Source: Lachnospiraceae bacterium (GTDB lineage Bacteria > Bacillota > Clostridia > Lachnospirales > Lachnospiraceae). From it: a DNA stretch of 64,000 nucleotides. The first letter of the stretch is position 1, and every line of letters starts with the position of its first letter. This document shows, piece after piece, positions 56,449 through 64,000 of the stretch. Location of the stretch: contig JAFRSU010000053.1 of the NCBI GenBank assembly GCA_017427415.1, positions 34,976-98,975 on the forward strand. Reading direction: 5' to 3'. A program made the position numbers and the translations under genes. The notes under the pieces were generated by a model, which did not search any database, was not told the origin of the DNA, and saw nothing but the letters and a program-made list of their open reading frames with translations.

Positions 56449-56519
56449 AGCGGATAACGGGAGTCGGACCCGCCTCCTAAGCTTGGGAAGCTCATGTACT
56501 ACCGATGTACTATATCCGC
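56449..56519 (-). tRNA. tRNA-Gly(CCC)
   Basis: On the minus strand: acceptor GCGGATA/TATCCGC, D-arm GTAC-ATCGGTA-GTAC, anticodon stem TGAGC/GCTTA with loop TTCCCAA (anticodon CCC, reading GGG), T-stem GCGGG/CCCGT, discriminator T as usual for glycine tRNA. CCA not encoded. The T-loop is TCCGACT: position 55 is C in place of the near-universal T, and the anticodon and T stems each have a G-T pair. Confidence 0.88.
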
Positions 56520-56524
56520 ATGTT

Positions 56525-56546
56525 ACCCCGCTGGATAGAAGCGGGG
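56525..56546 (-). promoter_or_regulatory. Leader hairpin of tRNA-Gly
   Basis: CCCCGC / GCGGGG separated by 9 nt, located between the promoter and the tRNA, analogous in position to the inverted repeat in the tRNA-Pro leader. Confidence 0.5.
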
Positions 56547-56560
56547 GATCAACTTTAAAC

Positions 56561-56589
56561 AGTATACATGATAATCGATAAAAAATCAA
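56561..56589 (-). promoter_or_regulatory. Promoter of tRNA-Gly
   Basis: On the minus strand TTGATT (56584-56589), 17 bp, TATACT (56561-56566). Confidence 0.75.
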
Positions 56590-56597
56590 GCCCTGAT

Positions 56598-57935
56598 TTA
56601 GAAGCCTTCTACCGGGATGCTGAAATAATGGTCGGCAACTTCATGTAACGTATTATCTTCATCATCGACATAATAATCTACAAAGAACAGAGTAAGGGAT
56701 TCGGGATCCTCATCAATCTCAAAATAAACCTTAAAATTGTTTTCGGTATTCGCCTTTACGATCCGGCTCTCACCGCCCTCGGACCCTTCATACAGCTTTA
56801 ATGAAGCAGCATTGCCGTTTTTCCATATGATGGTAAAATCATAGAAATAGATGATGGTATCTTCATCCCCGTAACCGTTTGTATCAAGGCATACATCAAG
56901 AGTAAGGTATTTCTTCCCTTCAGGCGCCGGTGTACCGTTTATGCTGTCGGAGTAGGAAGCACCATTTATACTGATATTAAAAAATGTGGTATCTGCTGAT
57001 TTGCCTGCTTCATGGAAAAATACTTCGGGTTCGTCATCGCCTGTGATATCGGTCTTATAAGCCGACAGATCCTCGGGATATGTCACATCCGATACGGATG
57101 CGGCATCGATCTGTTTTACGAAGCTCCGTGAAGTATGTGCGTAGTGCAGATCCCCGCCCTTTGCCATGTGGATGCCTACAACCTCGCCGTACCTGTTTAC
57201 TACCGGACCGCCGCTTGCACCTGTGGTTCCGTATCTGGGGTCTATCTTGTAGGTTATAAAACCGTCATTATCGAGTACCGCGGTACATTCATATACACAG
57301 TTTTCATGGACATCATCGGTATCCCAGAGGTTGGCGAGCAGATAGAGCTTATCACCGGTATATACGTAATCTTCGGCAAGCGGAAGGGTTTTTAATCCTT
57401 TGCCACCTTCTGAAAGGGTGAATGCAGCTACGTCCTTTTCTATGTCGGGTACCGGAGCGGCATCCTCTATCACCAGACAGTTCTTAAGTCTTACACCTGT
57501 GTCTTCACCGGTCTTTGCATAGGATACTTCACCGCCGAGCACATATCCGGGGAGATCCTTTCCTTTAAATGTTTCTTCCTCATCCTCAGGTACAAGAAAA
57601 TGGAATGCAGTGACCAGAAGCTTCTGGTTTTTGCTTGCCGAATCAAGGATAAATGCGGTGCCTGCCGAAAAATCACCGTCTTTTGTATACCAGTGAACAT
57701 GGAATGCACATTCTGCAGCAAGCTTTTCTATCTCTTCAAAGCTGAGGGCCGTTTTGGGATTCGGAGTAGGTGTGGATGCAGAAGGAGCAGATGTTATATC
57801 AGACACTTGCCCTGTTACTGACGGTTCCTGATCTCCGGTCTTAGTCAGGGGCGTGCCTTTTTCGATATCGCACGCCGAAAGGCTTAAAGCCAGTATCAAC
57901 AATATACATAATATGCGTATGGGATTTTTTTTCAT
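56598..57935 (-). CDS. Trypsin-like serine protease lipoprotein
   Basis: A 445-residue lipoprotein (lipobox LSLSAC) with a short TP-rich linker and an S1-type protease domain. Triad visible: His in LLVTAFHFL, Asp in EKDVAAFTL, Ser in GTTGASGGPVVN. The C-terminal 150 residues form a separate beta-rich domain (YLTLDVCLDTNGYGDEDTII; FKVYFEIDEDPESLTLFFVD), which I cannot name. Expected on the outer face of the membrane. AAAGGAGA precedes the ATG. Divergent from ddl; promoters in between. Confidence 0.83.
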   Translation of the reverse strand: MKKNPIRILCILLILALSLSACDIEKGTPLTKTGDQEPSVTGQVSDITSAPSASTPTPNPKTALSFEEIEKLAAECAFHVHWYTKDGDFSAGTAFILDSASKNQKLLVTAFHFLVPEDEEETFKGKDLPGYVLGGEVSYAKTGEDTGVRLKNCLVIEDAAPVPDIEKDVAAFTLSEGGKGLKTLPLAEDYVYTGDKLYLLANLWDTDDVHENCVYECTAVLDNDGFITYKIDPRYGTTGASGGPVVNRYGEVVGIHMAKGGDLHYAHTSRSFVKQIDAASVSDVTYPEDLSAYKTDITGDDEPEVFFHEAGKSADTTFFNISINGASYSDSINGTPAPEGKKYLTLDVCLDTNGYGDEDTIIYFYDFTIIWKNGNAASLKLYEGSEGGESRIVKANTENNFKVYFEIDEDPESLTLFFVDYYVDDEDNTLHEVADHYFSIPVEGF

Positions 57936-57977
57936 ATCTAACTATATCTCCTTTAAAAATACAACACATCTTCCCCA

Positions 57978-58006
57978 ATTATATATACATAAACAAAAAA
58001 AAGCAA
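57978..58006 (-). promoter_or_regulatory. Promoter of the protease lipoprotein gene
   Basis: On the minus strand TTGCTT (58001-58006), 17 bp, TATAAT (57978-57983). Confidence 0.7.
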
Positions 58007-58024
58007 GAATATATCTCCTTTGTG

Positions 58025-58053
58025 TTGAAGAAAATATTGAATTGTGCTAAAAT
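58025..58053 (+). promoter_or_regulatory. Promoter of the ddl-murF unit
   Basis: TTGAAG (58025-58030), 17 bp, TAAAAT (58048-58053). Confidence 0.65.
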
Positions 58054-58115
58054 AAACTATGTATGAGATAATTTATTGCGGGCTTAAAAAAGCAGCAGTA
58101 AAGCTGGAGGGAAAA

Positions 58116-59147
58116 ATGAAAATAGTAGTATTATGCGGCGGTATCAGTACGGAACGTGATGTATCCTTAGTATCGGGTACACAGGTCTATAAAGCATTGA
58201 AGAAAAAAGGACATCAGGCTATCATGCTTGATGTATATCTGGGATATACAGGGGATACGGAAGGTATCTTTGATAAGGATATCGACTGGGCAGAGAGGAC
58301 TCAGGGCATATCGGTACAGGCTCCTGATATAGAGGCGGTAAAGAAGCTCAGAAAATCGGATCCCGATGTTTTATTCGGCGATAACGTGATAGCAATCTGT
58401 CGTATGGCCGACATCGTATTTATGGGACTCCATGGGGACTTCGGCGAGAACGGGAGACTTCAGGCTGCATTTGACCTTTATAACATAAAATATACCGGTA
58501 CGGACTATGTGAGCTCCGCGCTGGCTATGGATAAATCGATAACAAAGAAGATATTTGAGATGGCGAAGGTACCGACACCCCGTTCCGTACTTCTTACGGA
58601 AGGTGAGAGCTACGATCCCGAGTTCCCTTGTGTAGTAAAGGTATGCTCGGGCGGTTCATCGGTCGGAGTATATATAGTTAACAACACCGAAGAATATAAA
58701 GAAGCATTAAAATCGGCATTCCGGTACGACGGCAAGGTGCTTGTAGAACAGTATATCAAGGGCAGGGAGTTTACCGACGGAGTCATGGACGGAAAGGCAC
58801 TTCCCGTAGTTGAGATAGCTCCCAAAGAGGGCTTCTACGATTATAAGAATAAGTACCAGGCAGGCTCTACCGTAGAGACATGTCCCGCCGAGATCACCGA
58901 CGAACAGACTAAGACCATACAGGCATTAGCATTAAAGGCTTATAATGCCTTGGGTATCAAGACATATGCACGTATGGACTTCATGATGGATAAGAAGACA
59001 GGAGAGATCTACTGCCTCGAGGCCAATACCCTACCGGGCATGACACCTACAAGCCTTATCCCTCAGGAAGCGGCTGCAGTGGGAATCGATTTCCCGTCAC
59101 TTTGTGAGCAGATCATAGAAATATCACTTAAAAAATATAAGAATTAG
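58116..59147 (+). CDS. ddl: D-alanine--D-alanine ligase
   Basis: A 343-residue ATP-grasp enzyme making the D-Ala-D-Ala used by MurF. Signature one: VVLCGGISTERDVSLVSG (with the catalytic Glu); MGLHGDFGENGRLQA; ATP-grasp VVKVCSGGSSVGVYIV; signature two ARMDFMMDK...IYCLEANTLPGMTPTS (metal ligands Asp, Glu, Asn). A Tyr or Phe decides D-Ala versus D-lactate/D-Ser specificity, which I do not call here. ATG 58116 follows GGAGGG; the longer frame from 58059 begins only just after the promoter. 17 bp before murF, a functional pair. Confidence 0.93.
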   Translation: MKIVVLCGGISTERDVSLVSGTQVYKALKKKGHQAIMLDVYLGYTGDTEGIFDKDIDWAERTQGISVQAPDIEAVKKLRKSDPDVLFGDNVIAICRMADIVFMGLHGDFGENGRLQAAFDLYNIKYTGTDYVSSALAMDKSITKKIFEMAKVPTPRSVLLTEGESYDPEFPCVVKVCSGGSSVGVYIVNNTEEYKEALKSAFRYDGKVLVEQYIKGREFTDGVMDGKALPVVEIAPKEGFYDYKNKYQAGSTVETCPAEITDEQTKTIQALALKAYNALGIKTYARMDFMMDKKTGEIYCLEANTLPGMTPTSLIPQEAAAVGIDFPSLCEQIIEISLKKYKN

Positions 59148-59164
59148 TTTCAGAGGAGAAGCAC

Positions 59165-61162
59165 ATGAAAAATATGACCCTGCCACAGGTGGCAAAGGCT
59201 GTGAACGGAAAACTGTATATAGACGGGAAGGAGTACGATGCGGCTTCCCTGAACGGACAGGATACTTCCGACTTAAGGCTCTGTACGGAGGCTTTGGGAG
59301 TAGTCATAGACTCACGCCTTTCTAAAGAGAATTATATATTTGCCGCTGTAAAGGGAGAGCGTACGGATGGTCATAACTATATGCAGTCGGTACTGGCAAA
59401 AGGAGCACTGGGCTGTATATGCGAGAAGCTTCCCGAAGGCTTTTTTGATGAAAAGGAAGCCGATGACGATATATATGCCGCCGGTATACCTGAGGCGGCA
59501 AGCATACACGGTGCTTATATCCTTGTAGAAAGCACTCTTAAGGCATTGAAGGATCTTGCTGCGTACTACAGGCAGCAGATATATAACGTAAAAATATTCG
59601 GCATAGTCGGAAGTGTCGGAAAAACAAGTACCAAGGAACTTGTGGCTTCAGTACTTTCCGAAAGCTACAGGACTCTTAAAACAGAAGGCAACTTCAACAA
59701 CGAGATAGGTGTGCCGCTTACTTTGTTCAGGATCGGTCCGGAGCATGAGATGGCAGTTGTCGAAATGGGTATCAGCGATTTCGGTGAAATGGAAAGATTG
59801 GGTGCCATGGTCAAACCCGATGCGGTCATCATGACCAATATCGGTCCCTGTCATCTTGAAAAACTTGGAGACTTAGACGGTGTACTTAAGGCTAAGACTG
59901 AGGTATTAAATTATATAAAACCCGGCGGACTTTTGGTGCTCAATACCGATGACGAAAAGCTGCGTGCGGTATATGAATATAAAAGATCGGAGTTTACATC
60001 ACCGGCTCCTTCACTTGCTTTAGGAGCTGATGGTGCACTTAAAAACATAAGGGTCGCTTCCTACGGTAAAGACGGCGAGGTATCGTATTCTGATGTCGAA
60101 AGCCGCGGAGTTGAAGGCAGCAATTTCCATTTTACGGTCAAAAAAGGTGCATTGAGCACAGCGGAAAAGACAGTGCCTGCCAGAGTACATATACAGGGCA
60201 CACATATGGTAATGAATTCCTTAGCTGCATGTATAGCAGGTCTTGAAGCCGGGATGGATGTATTTTCTGTCACGAAGGGCATAGAAGCAGCCAGACCCGT
60301 AAAGGGCAGATGCTGTCCGAACTATACCGACAGATTCCTTGTAGTGGATGATTCCTACAATGCAAATCCCAAGTCCATGATGGCTGCCGCAGACCTTATG
60401 GGAGAGAGCGAAGGCCGTAAGGTCATGGTGCTCGGAGATATGTTTGAGCTGGGGGCAGATGAAGAGAAGCTTCATTATGAGACGGGAGCATATGTGGCCG
60501 GCAGGAATATAGACCTTACGGTATTTATCGGAAAGCTCGCAAAAAACATGTTTGACGGATATACGGACAAGAAGCGTATCAGTCCGCAGAACTGGAATAA
60601 AGCCGTATATTATGAGACAAAAGAAGAGTTCTATGAGAACTTAAATACCTGCGGCATAAGGGAAGGTGACACCATACTGGTAAAAGCATCCCATGGCATG
60701 GGGTTTGCCGAGATAGTGGATAAGCTCGTAGAAAAGGGTACAAAGTTCAGATTCGTCAAGGGCAGGGAAAATATGATCCTTGATGACATAATGGGGCTTT
60801 TGGCACAGACTCACTGGGCTTGTAAGCGAGGCAGGGACACTGTAGCTAAAGCTATAGAAAACTCCCTTTGCTTCGGTATCATAGATGAGCACGGAAAGCA
60901 GATCGCATTCGGGCGCACGGTCACGGACTATGCTACCATGTTTTATGTATCGGACGTAGTCATAGACAAGGATCATCAGAAGATGGGACTTGGCAGCAGG
61001 TTTGTTGAGTTTATAAAGAGTGCGCCGGAACTTAAGGATCTGTGGGGATTTTTGGGGACTACAAAGGCTTCGGGCTTCTATTCGAAGTTCGGTTTTGAGA
61101 AGAAGGACGATTTCTTTATGGCACTCCCCAAAACAAATGTAAAAGGGATATTTAACGTATAG
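59165..61162 (+). CDS. murF: UDP-MurNAc-tripeptide--D-Ala-D-Ala ligase (MurF) fused to a GNAT acetyltransferase domain
   Basis: A 665-residue fusion. Residues 1 to about 535 are a full MurF: N-terminal substrate domain (VVIDSRLSKENYIFAAVKGE), ATP site FGIVGSVGKTSTKE (about 150), EGNFNNEIGVPLTLFR, VVEMGISDFGEME, TNIGPCHLEKLG and VVDDSYNANPKSM. It adds D-Ala-D-Ala to the UDP-MurNAc-tripeptide. From about 540 a GNAT fold follows: AQTHWACKRGRDTVAKAIEN, FYVSDVVIDKDHQKMGLGSR (the acetyl-CoA-binding Q/RxxGxG/A site) and ASGFYSKFGFEKKD. The two halves are in one continuous frame with no sign of a frameshift. The role of the GNAT domain is unknown; acylation of a wall precursor is speculative. Confidence 0.9.
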   Translation: MKNMTLPQVAKAVNGKLYIDGKEYDAASLNGQDTSDLRLCTEALGVVIDSRLSKENYIFAAVKGERTDGHNYMQSVLAKGALGCICEKLPEGFFDEKEADDDIYAAGIPEAASIHGAYILVESTLKALKDLAAYYRQQIYNVKIFGIVGSVGKTSTKELVASVLSESYRTLKTEGNFNNEIGVPLTLFRIGPEHEMAVVEMGISDFGEMERLGAMVKPDAVIMTNIGPCHLEKLGDLDGVLKAKTEVLNYIKPGGLLVLNTDDEKLRAVYEYKRSEFTSPAPSLALGADGALKNIRVASYGKDGEVSYSDVESRGVEGSNFHFTVKKGALSTAEKTVPARVHIQGTHMVMNSLAACIAGLEAGMDVFSVTKGIEAARPVKGRCCPNYTDRFLVVDDSYNANPKSMMAAADLMGESEGRKVMVLGDMFELGADEEKLHYETGAYVAGRNIDLTVFIGKLAKNMFDGYTDKKRISPQNWNKAVYYETKEEFYENLNTCGIREGDTILVKASHGMGFAEIVDKLVEKGTKFRFVKGRENMILDDIMGLLAQTHWACKRGRDTVAKAIENSLCFGIIDEHGKQIAFGRTVTDYATMFYVSDVVIDKDHQKMGLGSRFVEFIKSAPELKDLWGFLGTTKASGFYSKFGFEKKDDFFMALPKTNVKGIFNV

Positions 61163-61226
61163 AAAGCTGACTTTATTAATAATATCATTAATAAAAAAAT
61201 AACTTTAAAAAACAGTGTTTCTATGA

Positions 61227-61479
61227 TATAATACATAAAATAATCAAGATAACCACCTACCTTTAGATGGTGGGAAGATATTGATTTCGTGTGAGGGGTG
61301 ATAAGCCCCGTACCCGAAGAGCTGCGTCAGCAGTGATTTTATAACGAGCAAAAAGCGAAGCGTTTGCGAGTTTAACTATCGGGTTATTTATCGGAACATC
61401 ATCGGGAAAACCTGAGTACCGTGGTACATACGGATTTCAGGGGGACATTGACGATCATAACAGATGGAGGGCATATGCT
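61227..61479 (+). promoter_or_regulatory. Long structured leader before the EAL gene (candidate RNA element)
   Basis: A possible -10 TATAAT (61227-61232; -35-like TTTAAA at 61204) is followed by about 240 nt without a gene. Helices visible by eye: CCACC/GGTGG (61253-61257 / 61269-61273), GGGG/CCCC (61295-61298 / 61306-61309), a longer-range ACCCGA/TCGGGT (61312-61317 / 61379-61384) enclosing CTGC-GTCA-GCAG (61322-61333) and a GCAAA/TTTGC hairpin, and CCTGA...TCAGG around TACC-GT-GGTA (61411-61440). RBS GGAGG follows at 61466. No known riboswitch class recognised. Confidence 0.45.
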
Positions 61480-62184
61480 ATGATTTATTTTGATCACCTT
61501 CCCCTCGATAAAGATATACTTGACGCTTTGGGGGAGTTGTCTATAAATTATGTATTTCAGCCTATATATTATGCGGATAAAAGGACAGTCTATGCATATG
61601 AAGCATTGATGCGTCCTACCGAGATGACGGTCACTGAGCTTATCGCAAAGTATCAGGAACTAAATAAACTGCACGTTTTAGAGGTTGCTACATTTTTCGG
61701 AGCCATGCAGGAGTTTCAGTTAAGGGGATATACAGAGAAGATATGTATGAATTCTTTCCCTTCGGAGTCTTTTACATATGAAGAAGGAAAAGCATTTTTG
61801 GATTATTACGGGGATATAAACGGACTGACCGTCATAGAGATACTGGAGTATCCGTTTACCGATCTTTCTGCCGTCAGGGAGAAAAAAATGGCTTCCGCCC
61901 GTCATAACTTAAAGATATCCATAGATGATTTCGGTTCGGGCATAAACGATATGAGCATCGTCGATCTGTATGCACCTCATATAGTTAAGCTTGACAGGGA
62001 ACTTATCATGGATATCGACCAGAATAAGTTTAAGCAGCAGTATGTCACACAGCATGTGGCAGAGTTCCACCGGAGAGGGATCCTGGTGGTAGCCGAAGGT
62101 ATAGAGCGTAAGGAAGAATTTGAGTTCTTAAAGAGCATAGGAGTGGATCTTTTCCAGGGATATTACCTGGCAAGACCCGCGTGA
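61480..62184 (+). CDS. EAL-domain cyclic di-GMP phosphodiesterase
   Basis: A 234-residue protein consisting of little more than an EAL domain, so a stand-alone cytoplasmic phosphodiesterase degrading cyclic di-GMP. Catalytic landmarks are kept: YEALMRP (EAL), ICMNSFPSE (metal-binding Asn), IEILEYP (Glu), ISIDDFGSG (Asp pair), VKLDREL (Lys), VVAEGIE (Glu) and FQGYYLARP. It should therefore be active. There is no sensor domain, so control may be at the RNA level through the long leader. RBS GGAGG 9 nt before ATG. An ATG at 61475 gives only two codons. Confidence 0.9.
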   Translation: MIYFDHLPLDKDILDALGELSINYVFQPIYYADKRTVYAYEALMRPTEMTVTELIAKYQELNKLHVLEVATFFGAMQEFQLRGYTEKICMNSFPSESFTYEEGKAFLDYYGDINGLTVIEILEYPFTDLSAVREKKMASARHNLKISIDDFGSGINDMSIVDLYAPHIVKLDRELIMDIDQNKFKQQYVTQHVAEFHRRGILVVAEGIERKEEFEFLKSIGVDLFQGYYLARPA

Positions 62185-62194
62185 TGCAGTAATT

Positions 62195-62227
62195 TGTCAT
62201 CCTGAGCGCAAGCGAAGGATCTTTAAA
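62195..62227 (+). repeat. Single copy of the GTCATCCTGAGCG-type repeat
   Basis: TGTCATCCTGAGCGCAAGCG and following, beginning 11 bp after the EAL stop codon. Same family as the copies near 44608-44665 and 49074-49136. Confidence 0.65.
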
Positions 62228-62282
62228 AATAACGAAAGGGGTTTCGGAGACCAAAAGGGGAAGGTATCCGGAAAAAGAAGGT

Positions 62283-63932
62283 ATGATAGCAAAAAGTACA
62301 GTCAGTGAAGTACAGATCTACAGAAACAGCGCATCAGTCATCAGAAACGGTGAGATAGAACTGAAGGAAGGCCGCAATATCGTATATATCGGCGGTATGA
62401 CGGTCACAGCCAAGCAGGAGGATTTTATCCTGCAGTTTCCTGAAAACATCAAGGCTGTAAATGTCCAGATCATCTCCCGGACCGAGGTTGAAGGCGACGA
62501 GGAAAAAGAATCGGAAGCCCTACAGAGAAAGATCGCGGAGATAGATTATCAGATAGAAACCTATACACTACTTAAGGAGCTCAGAAAAACCAACGGTAAT
62601 TTCTCGGGCAGGATGGATGTATCTGTTGAAGCCCAGGAGCAGTATATGGTGGCACTTCCCAGACAGCTCATGGATATTCATAAGCAGCTGACCGAGCTGA
62701 ACGATGAAAAAGATAAACTGCAAAAGGACTATGATAAGGCTTTAAAGGAAGAAGAAAAGCCTGTTATCATGGCTGAGCTTGTATCGGAGAGCGCCGCAAC
62801 CATTCCTTTTATACTCAGATATCAGGAAAAGACCGGCAGCTGGAGCCCTAAATATGAGGTAAGATTCAAGAGCAATGAAGAGCCTCTTGAAGTAAGCATG
62901 AAAGCAAGGATATACCAGAATTCGGATGAAGACTGGAAGCAGGTAAAGACCACTCTTTATACAGGTAATCCTGCCAAATTCCAGGGACTTCCCGTACTTG
63001 ATCCCGTACAGGTATCCATATACGAAGAGCCTGAGAGACGTTCTTTTGCCATGGACGGCAGTACGGCTTTTGCAGGTATGGCTATGGCTTCGGCTGACGC
63101 GATGTCAGCATCTTCTAACGGTATGATGGCTATGGGCATGGCACCCATGCTCAAGATGGCAAATATGAAGATGGAAGAGGCAGAAATATCCGAAGAGGAG
63201 ACCATGACAGCCCATGTGCTTCCCGGATTAAAGGACATATTAAGTGCTACCAACGGCAATATCGTGGTACTCCATAAGTTTGACGTAAAAGCCGATTATC
63301 ATCTCTTGAGCATCCCCAGAGTGGACAATAAATGCTTCCTTACCGCTGAAATGCTTGATGCCGACTGGCCTCTGCCTCCGGCATATGCATCAGTATATAT
63401 CAAGGACTTATATGCAGGTGAGATATATGTGGATCCTGATTCGGATCCTTCAGAGAAGTTCTCTCTGTCACTCGGACAGGATGAGAGACTTACCGTAGTA
63501 AGGACCGAGCTTCCGAGGAAGACCTCCGAGGCACTTATCAAAAACCAGAAAAAGCAGATCAGAACCTATAAGATCAGCCTGACCAATAAATCAAAGGAAA
63601 CCGTAAAGGTACTTGTAAAGGACCAGATACCCGTATCTACCGATAAGTCTATCACGGTGGATGTAAATAAGCTCTCAGACGGCTCACTTGACGTGGATAA
63701 GGGCGAGGTAAAGTGGGAGATATCGTTAGAGTCCGGCAGCACCACAGAGCTTGAACTCGGCTACAGCATCTCATGGCCTAAGGACAAGAAGATACATGAG
63801 AAGAGAGCTCCGCTCACCTCAAAACCCGTACCTCCGCCTCAAATAAATGCCCCCGGCATCTGCCCTTCATGCGGCGGACAGGGCGGCGCAGGCAAGTTCT
63901 GCGTATTATGCGGAAGCCCGATGAACCGATGA
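62283..63932 (+). CDS. MuiA / DUF4139-family protein with C-terminal zinc ribbon
   Basis: A 549-residue protein of the mucoidy-inhibitor MuiA family. The start VSEVQIYRNSASVIRNGEIE is the DUF4140-like beginning; a coiled coil follows (about 75-160); the DUF4139 beta-rich core runs from SAATIPFILRYQEKTGSWSP to ELELGYSISWP. No signal peptide is apparent, unlike several relatives. Between them lies a Met/Ala-rich stretch (about 258-300, e.g. SNGMMAMGMAPMLKMANMKM). The C-terminus CPSCGG...CVLCGSP is a zinc ribbon, unusual for the family. Function not established. RBS AGAAGG. Confidence 0.8.
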   Translation: MIAKSTVSEVQIYRNSASVIRNGEIELKEGRNIVYIGGMTVTAKQEDFILQFPENIKAVNVQIISRTEVEGDEEKESEALQRKIAEIDYQIETYTLLKELRKTNGNFSGRMDVSVEAQEQYMVALPRQLMDIHKQLTELNDEKDKLQKDYDKALKEEEKPVIMAELVSESAATIPFILRYQEKTGSWSPKYEVRFKSNEEPLEVSMKARIYQNSDEDWKQVKTTLYTGNPAKFQGLPVLDPVQVSIYEEPERRSFAMDGSTAFAGMAMASADAMSASSNGMMAMGMAPMLKMANMKMEEAEISEEETMTAHVLPGLKDILSATNGNIVVLHKFDVKADYHLLSIPRVDNKCFLTAEMLDADWPLPPAYASVYIKDLYAGEIYVDPDSDPSEKFSLSLGQDERLTVVRTELPRKTSEALIKNQKKQIRTYKISLTNKSKETVKVLVKDQIPVSTDKSITVDVNKLSDGSLDVDKGEVKWEISLESGSTTELELGYSISWPKDKKIHEKRAPLTSKPVPPPQINAPGICPSCGGQGGAGKFCVLCGSPMNR

Positions 63933-63969
63933 AATAATTTTATAAAATAAATAAAAGGTATTGACTAAT

Positions 63970-64000
63970 ATGTTGAAGAGAATAAAATTATACATACATA
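63970..64000 (+). CDS. Possible start of a further gene (truncated by window edge)
   Basis: ATG 63970 after AAAGG opens ten codons rich in Lys and Ile, cut by the window edge. Too short to judge. Confidence 0.2.
   Translation, partial: MLKRIKLYIH

Noticed and set aside
61391..61445. Cobalamin riboswitch before the EAL gene
   Set aside because: The stretch GGGAAAACCTGAG resembles part of a B12 box, but the box matches at only some positions and the GCAACUG core with its preceding conserved loops is missing.

Overview
The window looks like a chromosomal stretch of an anaerobic Gram-positive of class Clostridia, most likely family Lachnospiraceae. The support is a CIRCE-controlled groES-groEL operon, several protein families I associate with that group (DUF5688, DUF6062, DUF1836, DUF2225), many secreted proteins with bacterial Ig-like (Big_2) repeats or Thr/Pro-rich linkers, purine synthesis split between a PurO-type cyclohydrolase and a stand-alone AICAR formyltransferase, tRNA genes without an encoded CCA, and TTGACA-17-TATAAT promoters with AGGAGG ribosome binding sites. 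The assignment is inference from gene content; there is no rRNA here.

Layout. 1-4537 (minus): a giant signalling protein running off the left edge, with a kinase fold that appears to have lost its catalytic residues, then AAA ATPase, helical repeats, GAF and the start of a GGDEF domain. 4600-9915: tRNA-Pro, a REP-like palindrome, an ABC exporter fused to a cyclic-nucleotide-binding domain, a secreted beta-helix/YD-repeat protein, a small nucleotidase and a secreted protein. 9912-19650: DUF5688, hflX, a CotH-kinase lipoprotein, mraY, a tandem pair of secreted paralogues, a small acidic membrane protein and a UPF0104/MprF-type membrane protein. 19647-30477: pcrA, a second small acidic membrane protein, DUF1836, a 1336-residue Big_2 protein, a zinc-ribbon membrane protein and a chemoreceptor. 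30596-34854: the radical SAM / DUF2344 / RNase G cluster, interrupted by a 250-bp palindromic element. 34942-41776: metabolic enzymes (isochorismatase-like hydrolase, iron alcohol dehydrogenase, epimerase), a transglutaminase-like surface protein, and purO-purH. 41813-48981: SleB-like wall hydrolase, DUF2225, DUF6062, groESL, a membrane protein, a degenerate amidase and a UDP-sugar pyrophosphorylase. 49185-56178: SEC-C protein, YigZ, class A PBP, small membrane protein, rarA and a DUF4015 glycosidase-like protein. 56318-63932: convergent tRNA-Leu and tRNA-Gly, trypsin-like lipoprotein, ddl, a murF-acetyltransferase fusion, an EAL phosphodiesterase behind a long structured leader, and a MuiA/DUF4139 protein.

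Themes. Peptidoglycan synthesis and turnover recur (mraY, ddl, murF, class A PBP, SleB-like hydrolase, degenerate amidase, DUF4015 protein). Cyclic-di-GMP signalling is represented by a GGDEF protein and an EAL protein at opposite ends. The intergenic DNA is unusually rich in palindromes: at least four unrelated families, one of them dispersed in several copies, including inside the groES-groEL operon. No prophage, transposase, CRISPR array or defence island was seen; most genes are ordinary chromosomal genes. The best candidates for something undescribed are the 32465-32714 palindromic element, the leader RNA before the EAL gene, the pseudokinase hybrid, and the MurF-GNAT fusion.
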